Positions 53,348 to 62,787 of a stretch of DNA of 64,000 nucleotides are shown in pieces. Numbering within the stretch: position 1 is the stretch's first letter; each line of letters opens with the position of its first letter. Where the stretch lies: assembly GCA_022641735.1 (NCBI GenBank), contig JALCDQ010000003.1, positions 62,001 to 126,000 of the forward strand, in the 5' to 3' direction. Position numbers and translations under genes: made by a program. Source of the DNA: Prevotella sp. Lineage in GTDB: Bacteria > Bacteroidota > Bacteroidia > Bacteroidales > Bacteroidaceae. Under the pieces are notes generated by a model. It was not told the DNA's origin. It made no database searches and saw nothing but the letters and a program-made list of their open reading frames with translations.

Positions 53348-56032
53348 ATGGAATTAGCAACTAAGTATGACCCAAAAGAGGTAGAATCGAAGTGGTATCA
53401 ATACTGGCTCGACAACAAGCTTTTCAGCAGCAAGCCTGATGGCAGAGAGCCTTATACAATAGTAATTCCGCCACCTAACGTGACTGGTGTACTTCACATG
53501 GGCCACATGCTCAATAATACAATTCAAGATATTCTTGTCAGACGTGCCCGCATGGAAGGTAAGAATGCTTGTTGGGTTCCTGGTACTGATCATGCTTCTA
53601 TCGCCACTGAAGCAAAGGTCGTAAACAAACTTGCTGAACAAGGTATTCAGAAAACAGACCTTACACGTGAGCAATTTCTTGAGCATGCTTGGGATTGGAC
53701 TCGTGAACACGGAGGCATTATTTTAAAACAGTTGCGTAAGCTAGGTGCTTCCTGCGACTGGGACCGCACTTCTTTCACAATGGATGAAACACGTTCTAAA
53801 AGTGTGATAAAAGTGTTTGTAGACCTCTATAACAAGGGTTACATCTATCGTGGCGTACGCATGGTGAACTGGGACCCAAAGGCTCAGACCGCTTTATCTG
53901 ATGAGGAAGTTGTCTATAAGGATGAACATTCCAAGCTCTATTACTTGAAATATCGAGTAGTAGAGAATGACTGCAAGCAGAAAGAGGAAGGGAATGTTAT
54001 GCACAAAGATGAGAAAGGCTATTATGCTGTTGTGGCTACTACTCGTCCTGAAACCATTATGGGAGATACTGCAATGTGTATCAACCCGAAAGATGTAAAG
54101 AATACATGGCTGAAAGGAAAGCATGTAATCGTTCCGCTTGTAGGCCGTGAAATTCCCGTTATTGAAGATGATTACGTGGATATTGAATTCGGTACAGGCT
54201 GTTTGAAAGTCACTCCTGCACATGATGTTAACGACCATGCACTGGGCTTGAAGCATGGTTTAGAGACCATTGACATATTCAATGACAACGGAACTATCTC
54301 TGAAGCAGCTGGAATGTATATTGGAAAGGACAGAATGGATGTACGCAAGCAGATTTCAGCAGACCTTATAAACGCCGCTTTGATGGAAAAGGTGGAAGAT
54401 TATGATAATAAAGTCGGCTTCTCTGAACGTACCAATGTACCTATAGAACCGAAACTTTCCACACAATGGTTTCTCAAAATGCAACATTTTGCTGACCTTG
54501 CACTCGACCCTGTAATGAATGATGAGATTGAGTTCTATCCTAAGAAATATAAAAATACTTATCGCCATTGGTTGGAAAACATCAAAGATTGGTGTATAAG
54601 CCGACAACTTTGGTGGGGCCATCGCATCCCTGCTTATTATTTTAAGGATGCACAAGGCAAGAACAACTTCGTGGTCGCCGAAAATGCAGAAGAAGCTTTG
54701 AAACAGGCACAGCAAAAGAATCCAATGCTTAAAGCAGAAGATTTGGAGCAAGAAAGTGACTGTTTGGATACTTGGTTCTCAAGTTGGCTGTGGCCAATAT
54801 CCGTATTCGACGGCATCAACAAGCCCAACAATGAAGATATTGCCTATTACTATCCAACTTCAGACCTCGTTACAGGCCCCGATATTATTTTCTTCTGGGT
54901 TGCCCGCATGATAATGGCAGGATATGAATATCGCAAGACTTTCCCATTCAAACATGTCTATTTTACAGGTATTGTGAGAGATAAGTTAGGGAGAAAGATG
55001 AGCAAGAGTTTAGGTAATTCTCCTGATCCCATCATGCTAATTGAGCAATATGGTGCCGATGGCGTACGCATGGGAATGATGCTAAGTGCACCTGCAGGCA
55101 ATGATATTCTCTTTGATGAAAGCCTTTGCGAACAAGGACGTAACTTCAATAATAAGATTTGGAATGCCTTCCGACTTGTTCAGGGCTGGCAAACAGAAGA
55201 TATAGAACAACCGGAAACTAACAAAATTGCCATCAAGTGGTTTGAAGCTAAACTGAAAGAAACCAATGAGGTGATGGAAGAGCAATACAAGCAATATCGC
55301 ATTTCAGAAGCTTTGATGACGGTTTATCGCCTTTTCTGGGATGAATTTTCCAGTTGGTATCTTGAAATGATTAAGCCTGAATATGGCAAGCCAATTGACA
55401 AAGCTACTTTTGAAGCTACCCTTCATTTCTTTGACAGTTTGTTGAAGATGCTGCATCCATTCATGCCTTTCATCACAGAAGAACTATGGCAGCACATCTA
55501 TGACCGCAAAGAAGGCGAGAGTATTATGCGTGCTACACTGAATATTCCTACTCCTGAGGATTCTGATCGCAAACTGATTGCTGACATCGAAACTGTAAAA
55601 CAGATTGTGAGTGGTATCCGAATGGTACGCAATCAGAAAAATATTGCAATCAAAGAGCAACTCACCCTTCAGGTTATTGGTGACAATAATGCAGCTAAAT
55701 ACAATTCCATTATCACCAAAATGGCCAATCTGAAGTCTATCGAAATAGTGAAAGAAAAGACTTCTGATGCTTCTGCCTTCATGGTGGGAACTTCTGAATT
55801 TGCCGTCCCTGTTGGTAATCTGATAGATGTAGAAGCTGAATTACAAAAGCAGCAAAAGGAGTTGGAACACCTCGAAGGTTTTCTTGCAGGTATCAAGAAG
55901 AAACTCTCTAATGCCAATTTCGTTGCGCATGCACCCGAAGATGTCGTTGCCCGTGAGCGTAAGAAACAGAGCGACTCCGAAGAAAAGATAGCTTCCTTGA
56001 AAATATCTATTGCAGAACTTCAAAAAAAATAA
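53348..56032 (+). CDS. valS: Valyl-tRNA synthetase
   Basis: Class I synthetase charging tRNA-Val. I start at 53348 ([20 protein letters not shown]), giving 894 residues; the open frame extends 66 codons further upstream but crosses the promoter and mazG. HIGH motif is in [14 protein letters not shown] in [14 protein letters not shown], the CP1 editing domain includes [12 protein letters not shown], and the C-terminal coiled coil starts near 830 ([18 protein letters not shown]). Length is typical. Confidence 0.97.
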   Translation: MELATKYDPKEVESKWYQYWLDNKLFSSKPDGREPYTIVIPPPNVTGVLHMGHMLNNTIQDILVRRARMEGKNACWVPGTDHASIATEAKVVNKLAEQGIQKTDLTREQFLEHAWDWTREHGGIILKQLRKLGASCDWDRTSFTMDETRSKSVIKVFVDLYNKGYIYRGVRMVNWDPKAQTALSDEEVVYKDEHSKLYYLKYRVVENDCKQKEEGNVMHKDEKGYYAVVATTRPETIMGDTAMCINPKDVKNTWLKGKHVIVPLVGREIPVIEDDYVDIEFGTGCLKVTPAHDVNDHALGLKHGLETIDIFNDNGTISEAAGMYIGKDRMDVRKQISADLINAALMEKVEDYDNKVGFSERTNVPIEPKLSTQWFLKMQHFADLALDPVMNDEIEFYPKKYKNTYRHWLENIKDWCISRQLWWGHRIPAYYFKDAQGKNNFVVAENAEEALKQAQQKNPMLKAEDLEQESDCLDTWFSSWLWPISVFDGINKPNNEDIAYYYPTSDLVTGPDIIFFWVARMIMAGYEYRKTFPFKHVYFTGIVRDKLGRKMSKSLGNSPDPIMLIEQYGADGVRMGMMLSAPAGNDILFDESLCEQGRNFNNKIWNAFRLVQGWQTEDIEQPETNKIAIKWFEAKLKETNEVMEEQYKQYRISEALMTVYRLFWDEFSSWYLEMIKPEYGKPIDKATFEATLHFFDSLLKMLHPFMPFITEELWQHIYDRKEGESIMRATLNIPTPEDSDRKLIADIETVKQIVSGIRMVRNQKNIAIKEQLTLQVIGDNNAAKYNSIITKMANLKSIEIVKEKTSDASAFMVGTSEFAVPVGNLIDVEAELQKQQKELEHLEGFLAGIKKKLSNANFVAHAPEDVVARERKKQSDSEEKIASLKISIAELQKK

Positions 56033-56036
56033 GATT

Positions 56037-57200
56037 ATGAAACATTTTCTTTGTCTATTCCTGTCATCTATCCTTCTGTTGTCGCTGTCTTCATGCAAAG
56101 GCGATGACCCGGCACCAGTGTCATCAAAGGCAGAGAAAACAATCTTTGTCTACATGCCATGGACGGCTAGTGAAAACTCTACAAATGGCAATCTCTATTC
56201 TTATTTTTCGCAGAATATTTCCGACATTGAGTCTGCCATCAAACAACAAGGTGGATTAGGCAACAATAGGGTCTTAGTATTTATCTCCAAATCGAGCACT
56301 TACTCTGCCCTATTGGAAATCAAATACAGCAAAAATCAATGTACGCGGGATACTCTGAAGCGATATAATAATTACGAATATACCACTCCAAGTGGGGTTG
56401 CAGGCATTCTGAATGATGTAAAAACTAATGCTGAAGCCTCGCAATATGACATGATTATCGGCTGTCATGGTAGTGGCTGGATACCCAAAGGACTTGAAGA
56501 CTATTATCGCACACGGTCATTCGGAGGCAGCAGTGCCAAATATCAGACTGAAATCAGCGACCTTGCTTCCGGCATCAGTCTTGCTGGCATGCACATGCAG
56601 TTTATCTCTTTCGACGACTGCTATATGGCAGGAGTTGAAGTAGCGTATGATTTACGCAATGTAGCTGATTATCTCATAGCATCCACAAGCGAGATTATGG
56701 CTGATGGGATGCCATATACTAAGGTTTGGCAGTATATGACCCCTGCAACACCAGACTACAACGGCATCTGTCAGGCGTTTCTCAATTACTATTCTTCAGC
56801 CACTTATCCCTATGGTACACTTTCGGTAATCAACTGCAATAAGATTGCTGACATGGCAAATGTGATGAAGAGCATCAACAGCCAATATACTTTTGATACT
56901 AGCAAACTGGAATCTGTACAGAAGCTTGATGGGCTTGGACAGACTACCTTCTTTGATTTAGGCAGTTATGTGGAGAATCTTTGTGGCCAGAAACCAGCTG
57001 CATTCACGTCCACGCTATCTCTCTTAGTCCCTTATTGTGTACATACTTCTGAAATCTACACAGCCTTTGTCAATTACAACGGAGGTTTCTCTACTGTGCC
57101 TATTAATACATTCTCAGGCATCACCATCTCTGACCCTACAGAAAATACGTATTTAGTAAATTACGTTTCACAAACCAACTGGTGGAAAGCAACGCACTAA
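56037..57200 (+). CDS. Clostripain-family (C11) cysteine peptidase lipoprotein
   Basis: I start at 56037 (MKHFLCLFLSS), giving 387 residues. It has a lipoprotein leader with lipobox LSSC (about 21), so it is attached to the envelope. The catalytic dyad is visible as IIGCHGSGW (His) and SFDDCYMAGVEVAYD (Cys), with IASTSEIMADGMPY afterwards, the typical C11 pattern. C11 enzymes cut after Arg or Lys and many self-process. It begins 4 bp after the valS stop, so it may be in its transcript. A strong hairpin lies about 105 bp after its stop. Confidence 0.9.
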   Translation: MKHFLCLFLSSILLLSLSSCKGDDPAPVSSKAEKTIFVYMPWTASENSTNGNLYSYFSQNISDIESAIKQQGGLGNNRVLVFISKSSTYSALLEIKYSKNQCTRDTLKRYNNYEYTTPSGVAGILNDVKTNAEASQYDMIIGCHGSGWIPKGLEDYYRTRSFGGSSAKYQTEISDLASGISLAGMHMQFISFDDCYMAGVEVAYDLRNVADYLIASTSEIMADGMPYTKVWQYMTPATPDYNGICQAFLNYYSSATYPYGTLSVINCNKIADMANVMKSINSQYTFDTSKLESVQKLDGLGQTTFFDLGSYVENLCGQKPAAFTSTLSLLVPYCVHTSEIYTAFVNYNGGFSTVPINTFSGITISDPTENTYLVNYVSQTNWWKATH

Positions 57201-57305
57201 AATTGACGAATTTTCATAACATAAAAATCGGATGATTTAGTAAGGAATTGATAGTCTCATTGATTCCGAAAACATCACTATTTATCATAATTCAAGAAAT
57301 ATACA

Positions 57306-57347
57306 ATAAATGCTTTCGGAGGTTTTACTGCCTCTGAAAGCATTTAT
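57306..57347 (+). terminator. Hairpin terminator candidate after the clostripain gene
   Basis: ATAAATGCTTTCGGAGG (57306-57322) pairs with CCTCTGAAAGCATTTAT (57331-57347) with one mismatch around an 8-nt loop. There is little T-tract, so it may be a weak or Rho-assisted terminator. Confidence 0.6.
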
Positions 57348-57430
57348 CTATAGACCATCTTCCATCATTCTGAAGATTATTAAAAATAACAAGTCCATGA
57401 GACAGAAATCAGCGATTTTTTCTTTTCAAT

Positions 57431-57515
57431 ATAAAAGACGGCTTTTTACCTTGTAAAAGGTTATTAGAAGGAATGTAAACAACGGTTGTTTACAGCGTAA
57501 AAGACCGTTGTTTAC
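57431..57515. repeat. 22-bp palindrome array, 4 units
   Basis: Units start at 57431, 57453, 57475 and 57497: ATAAAAGACGGCTTTTTAC, GTAAAAGGTTATTAGAAGG (right arm decayed), GTAAACAACGGTTGTTTAC (perfect) and GTAAAAGACCGTTGTTTAC. A possible fifth, degenerate unit is at 57519. It lies in the 360-base convergent gap between the clostripain and MBL genes. Apart from the hairpin at 57306, I see nothing else there. Confidence 0.92.
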
Positions 57516-57560
57516 CTTGAAGGGAATAATTGTCCAAAATTCAATAACAGAATTTTAGCA

Positions 57561-58361
57561 TTACAACTCATAAATTTCAGAAGGCACTTTGCGCTTCAAT
57601 ACCTCAAGTTTAAAGTCTGCACCAGCCACTATACCATAGCCTCGAAGCACCTGTTCTACCGTCTTTCGGGCAAGTTCAGGATGATTATTCTCTTCGCTTA
57701 AATGACAAAGCCAGACATGCTTCAACTTCTGAGTTGCATTTTCTGCTAATGCTTTTCCACAATCCGAATTGCTCAGGTGTCCCGTATTGCTCATAATGCG
57801 ACTTTTCAGATGTTGCGGATAGGGCCCTTGCATGAGCATTTCGTCATCATGATTAGCCTCCAAAACCAAATAATTGGCTTCTCCGATAATCTCTTTCATC
57901 TCATCGGTTACATAGCCGACATCCGTCATAAGGCAGAATGTGATGTCGCCATATTCCACCTTATAGCCCACACAATCAAGACTGTCATGCGGCACATTGA
58001 ACGGTGTAATCTTCAAACCACCAAGTTCGAAAGACACGTTTTTCTCAATGATTTTTTTACGTTCAGGCACTATCTTGCATCTCACACAATAGTTGCGCTC
58101 GATGCCTTGGTGTACTTTCGCCGTCGCATAGACAGGCAGATGCAAGTCTCTGCTAAGACTCCCAACCGATTTTACATGATCAGCATGGTCATGAGTTATA
58201 ATGATATCTTTAATGTCCGGCAGTTGCAACCCATAATTGTGAAAATACTTTTTCAAAGCTCTCACGCCTATGCCAGTGTCAATAAGCACACCTCCACTTT
58301 CTGTGAAGAGATAATAACAATTGCCACTGCTTCCACTCCCAAACGAAATGAATTTAAGCAT
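57561..58361 (-). CDS. MBL-fold hydrolase, YycJ/WalJ-like
   Basis: A 266-residue cytoplasmic metallo-beta-lactamase-fold protein. It opens with KFISFGSGSSGNCYYLFTES, like YycJ/WalJ proteins. Zinc motif ITHDHADHVKS, later ligands in LMTDVGYVTDEM and LVLEANHDDEML, then HLSNSDCGKALAEN and WLCHLSEENNHPEL. WalJ-type proteins act as exonucleases or in DNA repair in some bacteria; substrate here unknown. It has a -7 element TAATTTTG on the minus strand at 58388-58381. Confidence 0.85.
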   Translation of the reverse strand: MLKFISFGSGSSGNCYYLFTESGGVLIDTGIGVRALKKYFHNYGLQLPDIKDIIITHDHADHVKSVGSLSRDLHLPVYATAKVHQGIERNYCVRCKIVPERKKIIEKNVSFELGGLKITPFNVPHDSLDCVGYKVEYGDITFCLMTDVGYVTDEMKEIIGEANYLVLEANHDDEMLMQGPYPQHLKSRIMSNTGHLSNSDCGKALAENATQKLKHVWLCHLSEENNHPELARKTVEQVLRGYGIVAGADFKLEVLKRKVPSEIYEL

Positions 58362-58380
58362 GTGTATCCAATATTTTTTA

Positions 58381-58388
58381 CAAAATTA
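58381..58388 (-). promoter_or_regulatory. MBL-hydrolase -7 element
   Basis: The minus strand reads TAATTTTG, 19 bp before the start codon at 58361. Confidence 0.5.
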
Positions 58389-58421
58389 GCAAAAAGCACT
58401 GGCATTACAAAATAAAATCAC

Positions 58422-58429
58422 TACCTTTG
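58422..58429 (+). promoter_or_regulatory. -7 element of the 150-residue lipoprotein gene
   Basis: TACCTTTG lies 20 bp before the ATG at 58450. Confidence 0.55.
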
Positions 58430-58449
58430 TCCAAATTTAATGTTTAAAT

Positions 58450-58902
58450 ATGAAATTTAATCTTTTCTCATTTATATGTTTATTCGTCCTATTTGCTTCT
58501 TGTACGCATAAAGGAAGCGAAAGTCAGATGAAAGAAAATGTAGATTCTTTTGCTGTTCATTACTTCAACTGGCAATTCAAAGAATCACTCCCCTATTGCA
58601 CGGCAGAATCCGGAAAATGGCTTCGTTATGCTGCTTCACAAGTACATCAACCTGATATAGATATTCTCCGCACCAAGAGCGAAGGCGCCGGATACGAACT
58701 TGGAGATATTACTTATCATGATGATGACACGACGGCAAACATCATCATCAATGTAAAAAACTATCTTTGCATGGACACAATCGGGAAAGCAGGAAGGTTA
58801 ACAGAAAAAGCGACCTTCTCTATCCCACTGGTATATAGAGGTGAAAAATGGAAGATTAAAATGGAAGGCCTACCGCGAAGTGAAAAGCAAAGTCACGACT
58901 GA
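58450..58902 (+). CDS. Small DUF4878-like lipoprotein
   Basis: A 150-residue lipoprotein (lipobox FASC, Cys about 18). The mature part has the pattern of NTF2-like DUF4878 proteins: helix (MKENVDSFAVHYFNWQFKES), then beta strands ending YRGEKWKIKMEGLP. No catalytic residues are evident. Its 3' end overlaps the 3' end of tamL by 47 bp on the opposite strand, so the two transcripts are antisense to each other there. Confidence 0.65.
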   Translation: MKFNLFSFICLFVLFASCTHKGSESQMKENVDSFAVHYFNWQFKESLPYCTAESGKWLRYAASQVHQPDIDILRTKSEGAGYELGDITYHDDDTTANIIINVKNYLCMDTIGKAGRLTEKATFSIPLVYRGEKWKIKMEGLPRSEKQSHD

Positions 58903-61060
58903 ACTTAGGATGGAATATCGCATAATGCTCTTCTGTTGTTTCATAAGCAGGATTGATAGCCTTCATACCTGCATCCATTCTAAGGATAAAGTAGTCAAAA
59001 TTCAAACGTAAGCCCAACCCATAAGCTACAGCTATCTGCTTATAAAACTCATCAAACTTGAATTGTCCTCCCGGTTGCTCCGCATAATTGCGAAGAGTCC
59101 AGATGTTGCCGGCATCCACAAATACGGCTCCATTCAGCTTCCAGAAAAGGAAAGTACGGTATTCGAGATTGAGGTCAAGCTTCATATCACCCGTCTGATT
59201 AATAAAGTCTATACGCCCGTCAGTGCCTCTGAACTTCCCAGGGCCTAACTCCCGGACACTCCATCCTCTGACGGAATTTGCTCCACCAGAGAAATACCGC
59301 TTTTCAAAAGGCAAGATATCACTGTTCCCATAAGGGCACGCAATGCCAAAACCAGCATGCATCGCCAGCATATTACGCGTATCGAAACGAAGGAGATGGG
59401 TATAGTCAAAATCAAATTTTACATATTGTGCATAGGCAATATTGAAGAGTGTGAATTGCCCATTGTCATTACGTTTGAAACCTGTGATATGTGCAATGCC
59501 GTTCAATAGATTTCCCGCAGTCTCCACATTAGCTCTTATCGCATTCTTGCTGTTATTATAACTCAATCCGAAACCTATCTTCATGATAAACAGGTCCTCA
59601 TAATTATACCTGAGAATAGCATTTCGGTTGCTGACACTATCCAGATAATCATGCTTGAAAGTCTCGCTAATCCAAGGCATATAGACATAGTTAAGGTCGA
59701 GCATATCAAAGCGATAACTGAGATTATGCTTTGGCGCTGACCATCGATAACGCCATGCTGCAGAAAAGACACGACGATGAAATTCCGGGCGATTCTGTAA
59801 ATCCCAACTAAGAGAAATCTCTGATGTAGCCTGACTTCTTCTACGAAAATCCCTTGAAAGGAAAGGTGCTACAAATCGAGGAAAGGTCAACTTGGTTTCT
59901 ACACTATATTCCTGATAATTCTGATCCTTATATCCTTCCAAGCCCGTGATAGCCTCAAAAGCTCCTCTCAACTCCACACTGAAGAGTTCAGAACCATGGA
60001 AAAGGTTGCGATTGGTATAAGTAAGTGAAGCTGCAGCGCCCAAATCTCCTGAAGTATTCGTACCTTCAGGCTGGAAAGAGAGCGTTGAAGGCTTATTCAT
60101 ACTTACCTGAATATTGCAATCAAGTTTATTCGTATCAGGCAGTTCCGTGAATGTTATGTTCGTATATTTTATAGCGCCAAGCTTTCCAAAATTGTTATAA
60201 GTCTTCTGCAAAGCCGATGCATTGAATGGCATGCCCTGCTCAATTATCGTGTTATATTCAAGAACCTTTTCACGCAAATGATTTGTAATACTGTCAGAAT
60301 TCAGGTAATTTATTTTGCGAATAGTATATTGGGGATGCTCTGTTTCTGGTGCATCACTATTCATGCGGTATTTAAGGAGGTGCATCGTGATGTTGATATC
60401 CTGGCTGTTTCGCGCAGAATCAGCACTATATTGGATAAAATCCTTGTGGAATTTATAGTACCCGCTATCCAACAATATATTAGTGATTCGTTCACGTTCT
60501 TTATCCAGCTTATCAACGGTAAATTGGCTTCCTTTTAATAGTCTTTGATTTTGCGGGGTGTCAAGGTCAAGTATTTTCGCAATGTTTTTATCCTGAATGT
60601 CATAATGCACAGAGTTAATATAATAGGGTTCTCCAGGATGAAGCGTATAAATTGCAGTGAGTTTCTTGCCCTTTATCTTCTTGTCAAGGGTAACGGCAGC
60701 ATGCATATAGCCCATATTTTGCATGGATGTACGGAGGTCGGCAAGCGTAAGATTAGCCTGAAGAGTATCGAAAAGGACAGGTTCTTCCCCTATTTTTTGC
60801 AGTGTTCGATTAATCCACTTTGTCGTATCTTTACCTGCAAGCGAATATGTTCCTAATGGAATCTTGAAAAGGGAAAACCATTTAGAATTGGCTTTTTGTC
60901 GTATATATGGCTCTAAAAGAGCCGCATCAAAGCCTTTCTTGTCCGCTTTTATCTCGACTTTATCAAGCATATACTTCTCCTCAGGTACGAATTTAGAGGC
61001 GCTGCATCCAACAAGGATGAGCACTATGACAAGAACTATATATGGTTTAATAAATTTCAA
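58856..61060 (-). CDS. tamL: TamL-type Omp85 lipoprotein
   Basis: A 734-residue outer-membrane beta-barrel assembly protein of the Omp85/BamA superfamily. It has a lipoprotein leader (lipobox LVGC), which marks the TamL subtype known in Bacteroidetes. POTRA-like domains occupy about 30-330, and the 16-stranded barrel signature occurs in the last 400 residues. These include FGIACPYGN, KRYFSGGANSVRGWSVRELG (the RGW/R-G-F-type motif of Omp85) and an end in aromatic residue FHFAVGLPF. Substrates are unknown. It is divergent from trmH. Confidence 0.88.
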   Translation of the reverse strand: MKFIKPYIVLVIVLILVGCSASKFVPEEKYMLDKVEIKADKKGFDAALLEPYIRQKANSKWFSLFKIPLGTYSLAGKDTTKWINRTLQKIGEEPVLFDTLQANLTLADLRTSMQNMGYMHAAVTLDKKIKGKKLTAIYTLHPGEPYYINSVHYDIQDKNIAKILDLDTPQNQRLLKGSQFTVDKLDKERERITNILLDSGYYKFHKDFIQYSADSARNSQDINITMHLLKYRMNSDAPETEHPQYTIRKINYLNSDSITNHLREKVLEYNTIIEQGMPFNASALQKTYNNFGKLGAIKYTNITFTELPDTNKLDCNIQVSMNKPSTLSFQPEGTNTSGDLGAAASLTYTNRNLFHGSELFSVELRGAFEAITGLEGYKDQNYQEYSVETKLTFPRFVAPFLSRDFRRRSQATSEISLSWDLQNRPEFHRRVFSAAWRYRWSAPKHNLSYRFDMLDLNYVYMPWISETFKHDYLDSVSNRNAILRYNYEDLFIMKIGFGLSYNNSKNAIRANVETAGNLLNGIAHITGFKRNDNGQFTLFNIAYAQYVKFDFDYTHLLRFDTRNMLAMHAGFGIACPYGNSDILPFEKRYFSGGANSVRGWSVRELGPGKFRGTDGRIDFINQTGDMKLDLNLEYRTFLFWKLNGAVFVDAGNIWTLRNYAEQPGGQFKFDEFYKQIAVAYGLGLRLNFDYFILRMDAGMKAINPAYETTEEHYAIFHPKFSRDFAFHFAVGLPF

Positions 61061-61079
61061 AACACTCTAAATTATTTGG

Positions 61080-61087
61080 CAAAGATA
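61080..61087 (-). promoter_or_regulatory. tamL -7 element
   Basis: The minus strand reads TATCTTTG, 19 bp before the start codon at 61060. Confidence 0.6.
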
Positions 61088-61109
61088 CAAAAAAGATAAG
61101 AATAATTGC

Positions 61110-61117
61110 TATCTTTG
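61110..61117 (+). promoter_or_regulatory. trmH -7 element
   Basis: TATCTTTG lies 15 bp before the ATG at 61133. Confidence 0.6.
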
Positions 61118-61132
61118 CAAGAAATTAATTGA

Positions 61133-61876
61133 ATGATCAGCAAAGCAAAAATAAAATTCATCCATTCTCTCGAACAAAAGAAGATAAGAATGCAAGAGAG
61201 ATTGTTTGTAGCAGAAGGCCCTAAAGTTGTAGGCGATCTGCTCAAGGTGATGCGTGCAAAACTGATTGTGAAGACTGTTGATTCCAAGATTGACAACATT
61301 GGAGAGGCAGAAGTAATAGAAGTAACCGATGATGAACTCAGAAAAGTAAGTTTTCTTCAACACCCTCAAGAGATGCTCGCAGTATTTCCTATGTTCGAGA
61401 TTAGTAAGGAAAAGCCTGATTCTCAGTGCCTATCATTAGCGCTTGATGGCGTGCAAGACCCTGGCAATTTAGGTACTATCATCCGCATTGCTGATTGGTT
61501 TGGAATCAAACATATCTATTGCAGTATGGATACTGCAGACGTATATAACCCCAAAGTTGTGCAAGCAACAATGGGCAGTTTAGCAAGAGTAACCATAGAA
61601 TATACTGATCTTGAGACGCTTATTGATACCTACCCTGCTGATTATCCCATCTATGGAACACTCCTTGATGGCAATAATATTTACAAAGAACCACTCACTA
61701 AAGAGGGATTAATCGTTATGGGAAATGAAGGAAATGGGATTTCTCCAAGCATTAGAAGTAAAATCAACCACAGGCTTCTCATCCCGAATTATCCCGAAGG
61801 CAGGGAAACTGCCGACAGTCTCAATGTGGCGATAGCCACAGCAATCACATGTAATGAATTCAGAAGAAGACAATAA
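61133..61876 (+). CDS. SpoU/TrmH-family rRNA or tRNA methyltransferase
   Basis: A 247-residue SPOUT enzyme using S-adenosylmethionine for 2'-O-methylation. The N-terminal substrate-binding domain (1-95) starts MISKAKIKFIHSLEQKK. The knot domain has DGVQDPGNLGTIIRIADWFG (motif 1), VMGNEGNGIS (motif 2) and IPNYPEGRETADSLNVAIAT (motif 3). The RNA target cannot be told. A membrane protein gene starts 8 bp later. Confidence 0.92.
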   Translation: MISKAKIKFIHSLEQKKIRMQERLFVAEGPKVVGDLLKVMRAKLIVKTVDSKIDNIGEAEVIEVTDDELRKVSFLQHPQEMLAVFPMFEISKEKPDSQCLSLALDGVQDPGNLGTIIRIADWFGIKHIYCSMDTADVYNPKVVQATMGSLARVTIEYTDLETLIDTYPADYPIYGTLLDGNNIYKEPLTKEGLIVMGNEGNGISPSIRSKINHRLLIPNYPEGRETADSLNVAIATAITCNEFRRRQ

Positions 61877-61884
61877 AAATAAAT

Positions 61885-62787
61885 ATGGAAAAGGATTTAT
61901 ATATCAATCGTAGTTATTCAGCTTGCATCAAAGCTGCTTACGTGCTCTTCAGTTCCAATATGAAGACCATATTGAAGAGAACTTGGCTCCCTGCGCTTCT
62001 ATGTGCTATATTCTTTACGGCGGCCTTTCTTTTCAGTATCCCCGATAAGAACATCCATGACCTTGGCATGTCGCATTCCAACATAACCGGCAGCCTCATG
62101 GCCTTTGTATATTTGCTTAACTTTGCTGCAAGCACTTGGCTAGTGGCAACAGTAGCATCCTTGCTAAATGGGAAAACTATTAAAGGCAACCTATTCCGCA
62201 GTGTCATGCTTACAGGCATACAACTCATACTGATGATTCTCTATATTTTCATCATCAATTTTGGCAGTTCTTTTGTGACGAGTTTCTTGATTTCTTCAAA
62301 GCTGGCAACGGTGCCACATGCCATCATTGGCGGGTATGTCACCGCTCTTGTCATCCTATTGTTGCTGTTTGTTTTCTCTCTTCCTTTTGCTTTCTCAACT
62401 ACAAGATACATCATTGACCATGAAACCAAACTCTCCGAGGTATTTAGTCATGGGTATAAAATGGGGTTAAGACATTGGGGATACCAGTTTACCACCTATT
62501 TTCTCGCGACATTGTTGCTGATAGTTGTGACGTTTATCATCTTAATTCCCCTATTAGTTATTTCCATGGCACAGACTTTCAATCAGTTAGGAATGCTGGA
62601 TGGGGATGCTAATGGTGCACCTGGATATTTCTTCTGGCTCCTTACAGCAACGTCACTTCTCACCATGTATGTAATCACTTATGTAGTTATATGGTGCTTG
62701 TTCCTCTCCTATTATATATATGGGAGCATTGAAACTAAAGAGAAAAACAAAAAGGTCAAACTCAAAAAACAAGAAAATTATGAATGA
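61885..62787 (+). CDS. Six-helix membrane protein of unknown function
   Basis: A 300-residue protein with about six membrane helices, separated by short loops, and a basic tail ([16 protein letters not shown]). No family or catalytic motif recognised. The start [19 protein letters not shown] precedes the first helix. It lies between trmH (8 bp) and hisB, which it overlaps by 8 bp, so all three are likely co-transcribed. Confidence 0.7.
   Translation: MEKDLYINRSYSACIKAAYVLFSSNMKTILKRTWLPALLCAIFFTAAFLFSIPDKNIHDLGMSHSNITGSLMAFVYLLNFAASTWLVATVASLLNGKTIKGNLFRSVMLTGIQLILMILYIFIINFGSSFVTSFLISSKLATVPHAIIGGYVTALVILLLLFVFSLPFAFSTTRYIIDHETKLSEVFSHGYKMGLRHWGYQFTTYFLATLLLIVVTFIILIPLLVISMAQTFNQLGMLDGDANGAPGYFFWLLTATSLLTMYVITYVVIWCLFLSYYIYGSIETKEKNKKVKLKKQENYE

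Noticed and set aside
93..57515. CRISPR array interpretation of the 22-bp repeats
   Set aside because: Spacers are only 3 bp, units are palindromic and variable, and no cas gene is in the window.
62720..62779. Upstream extension of hisB
   Set aside because: It is inside the preceding membrane-protein gene; the HAD motif begins just after the ATG at 62780.
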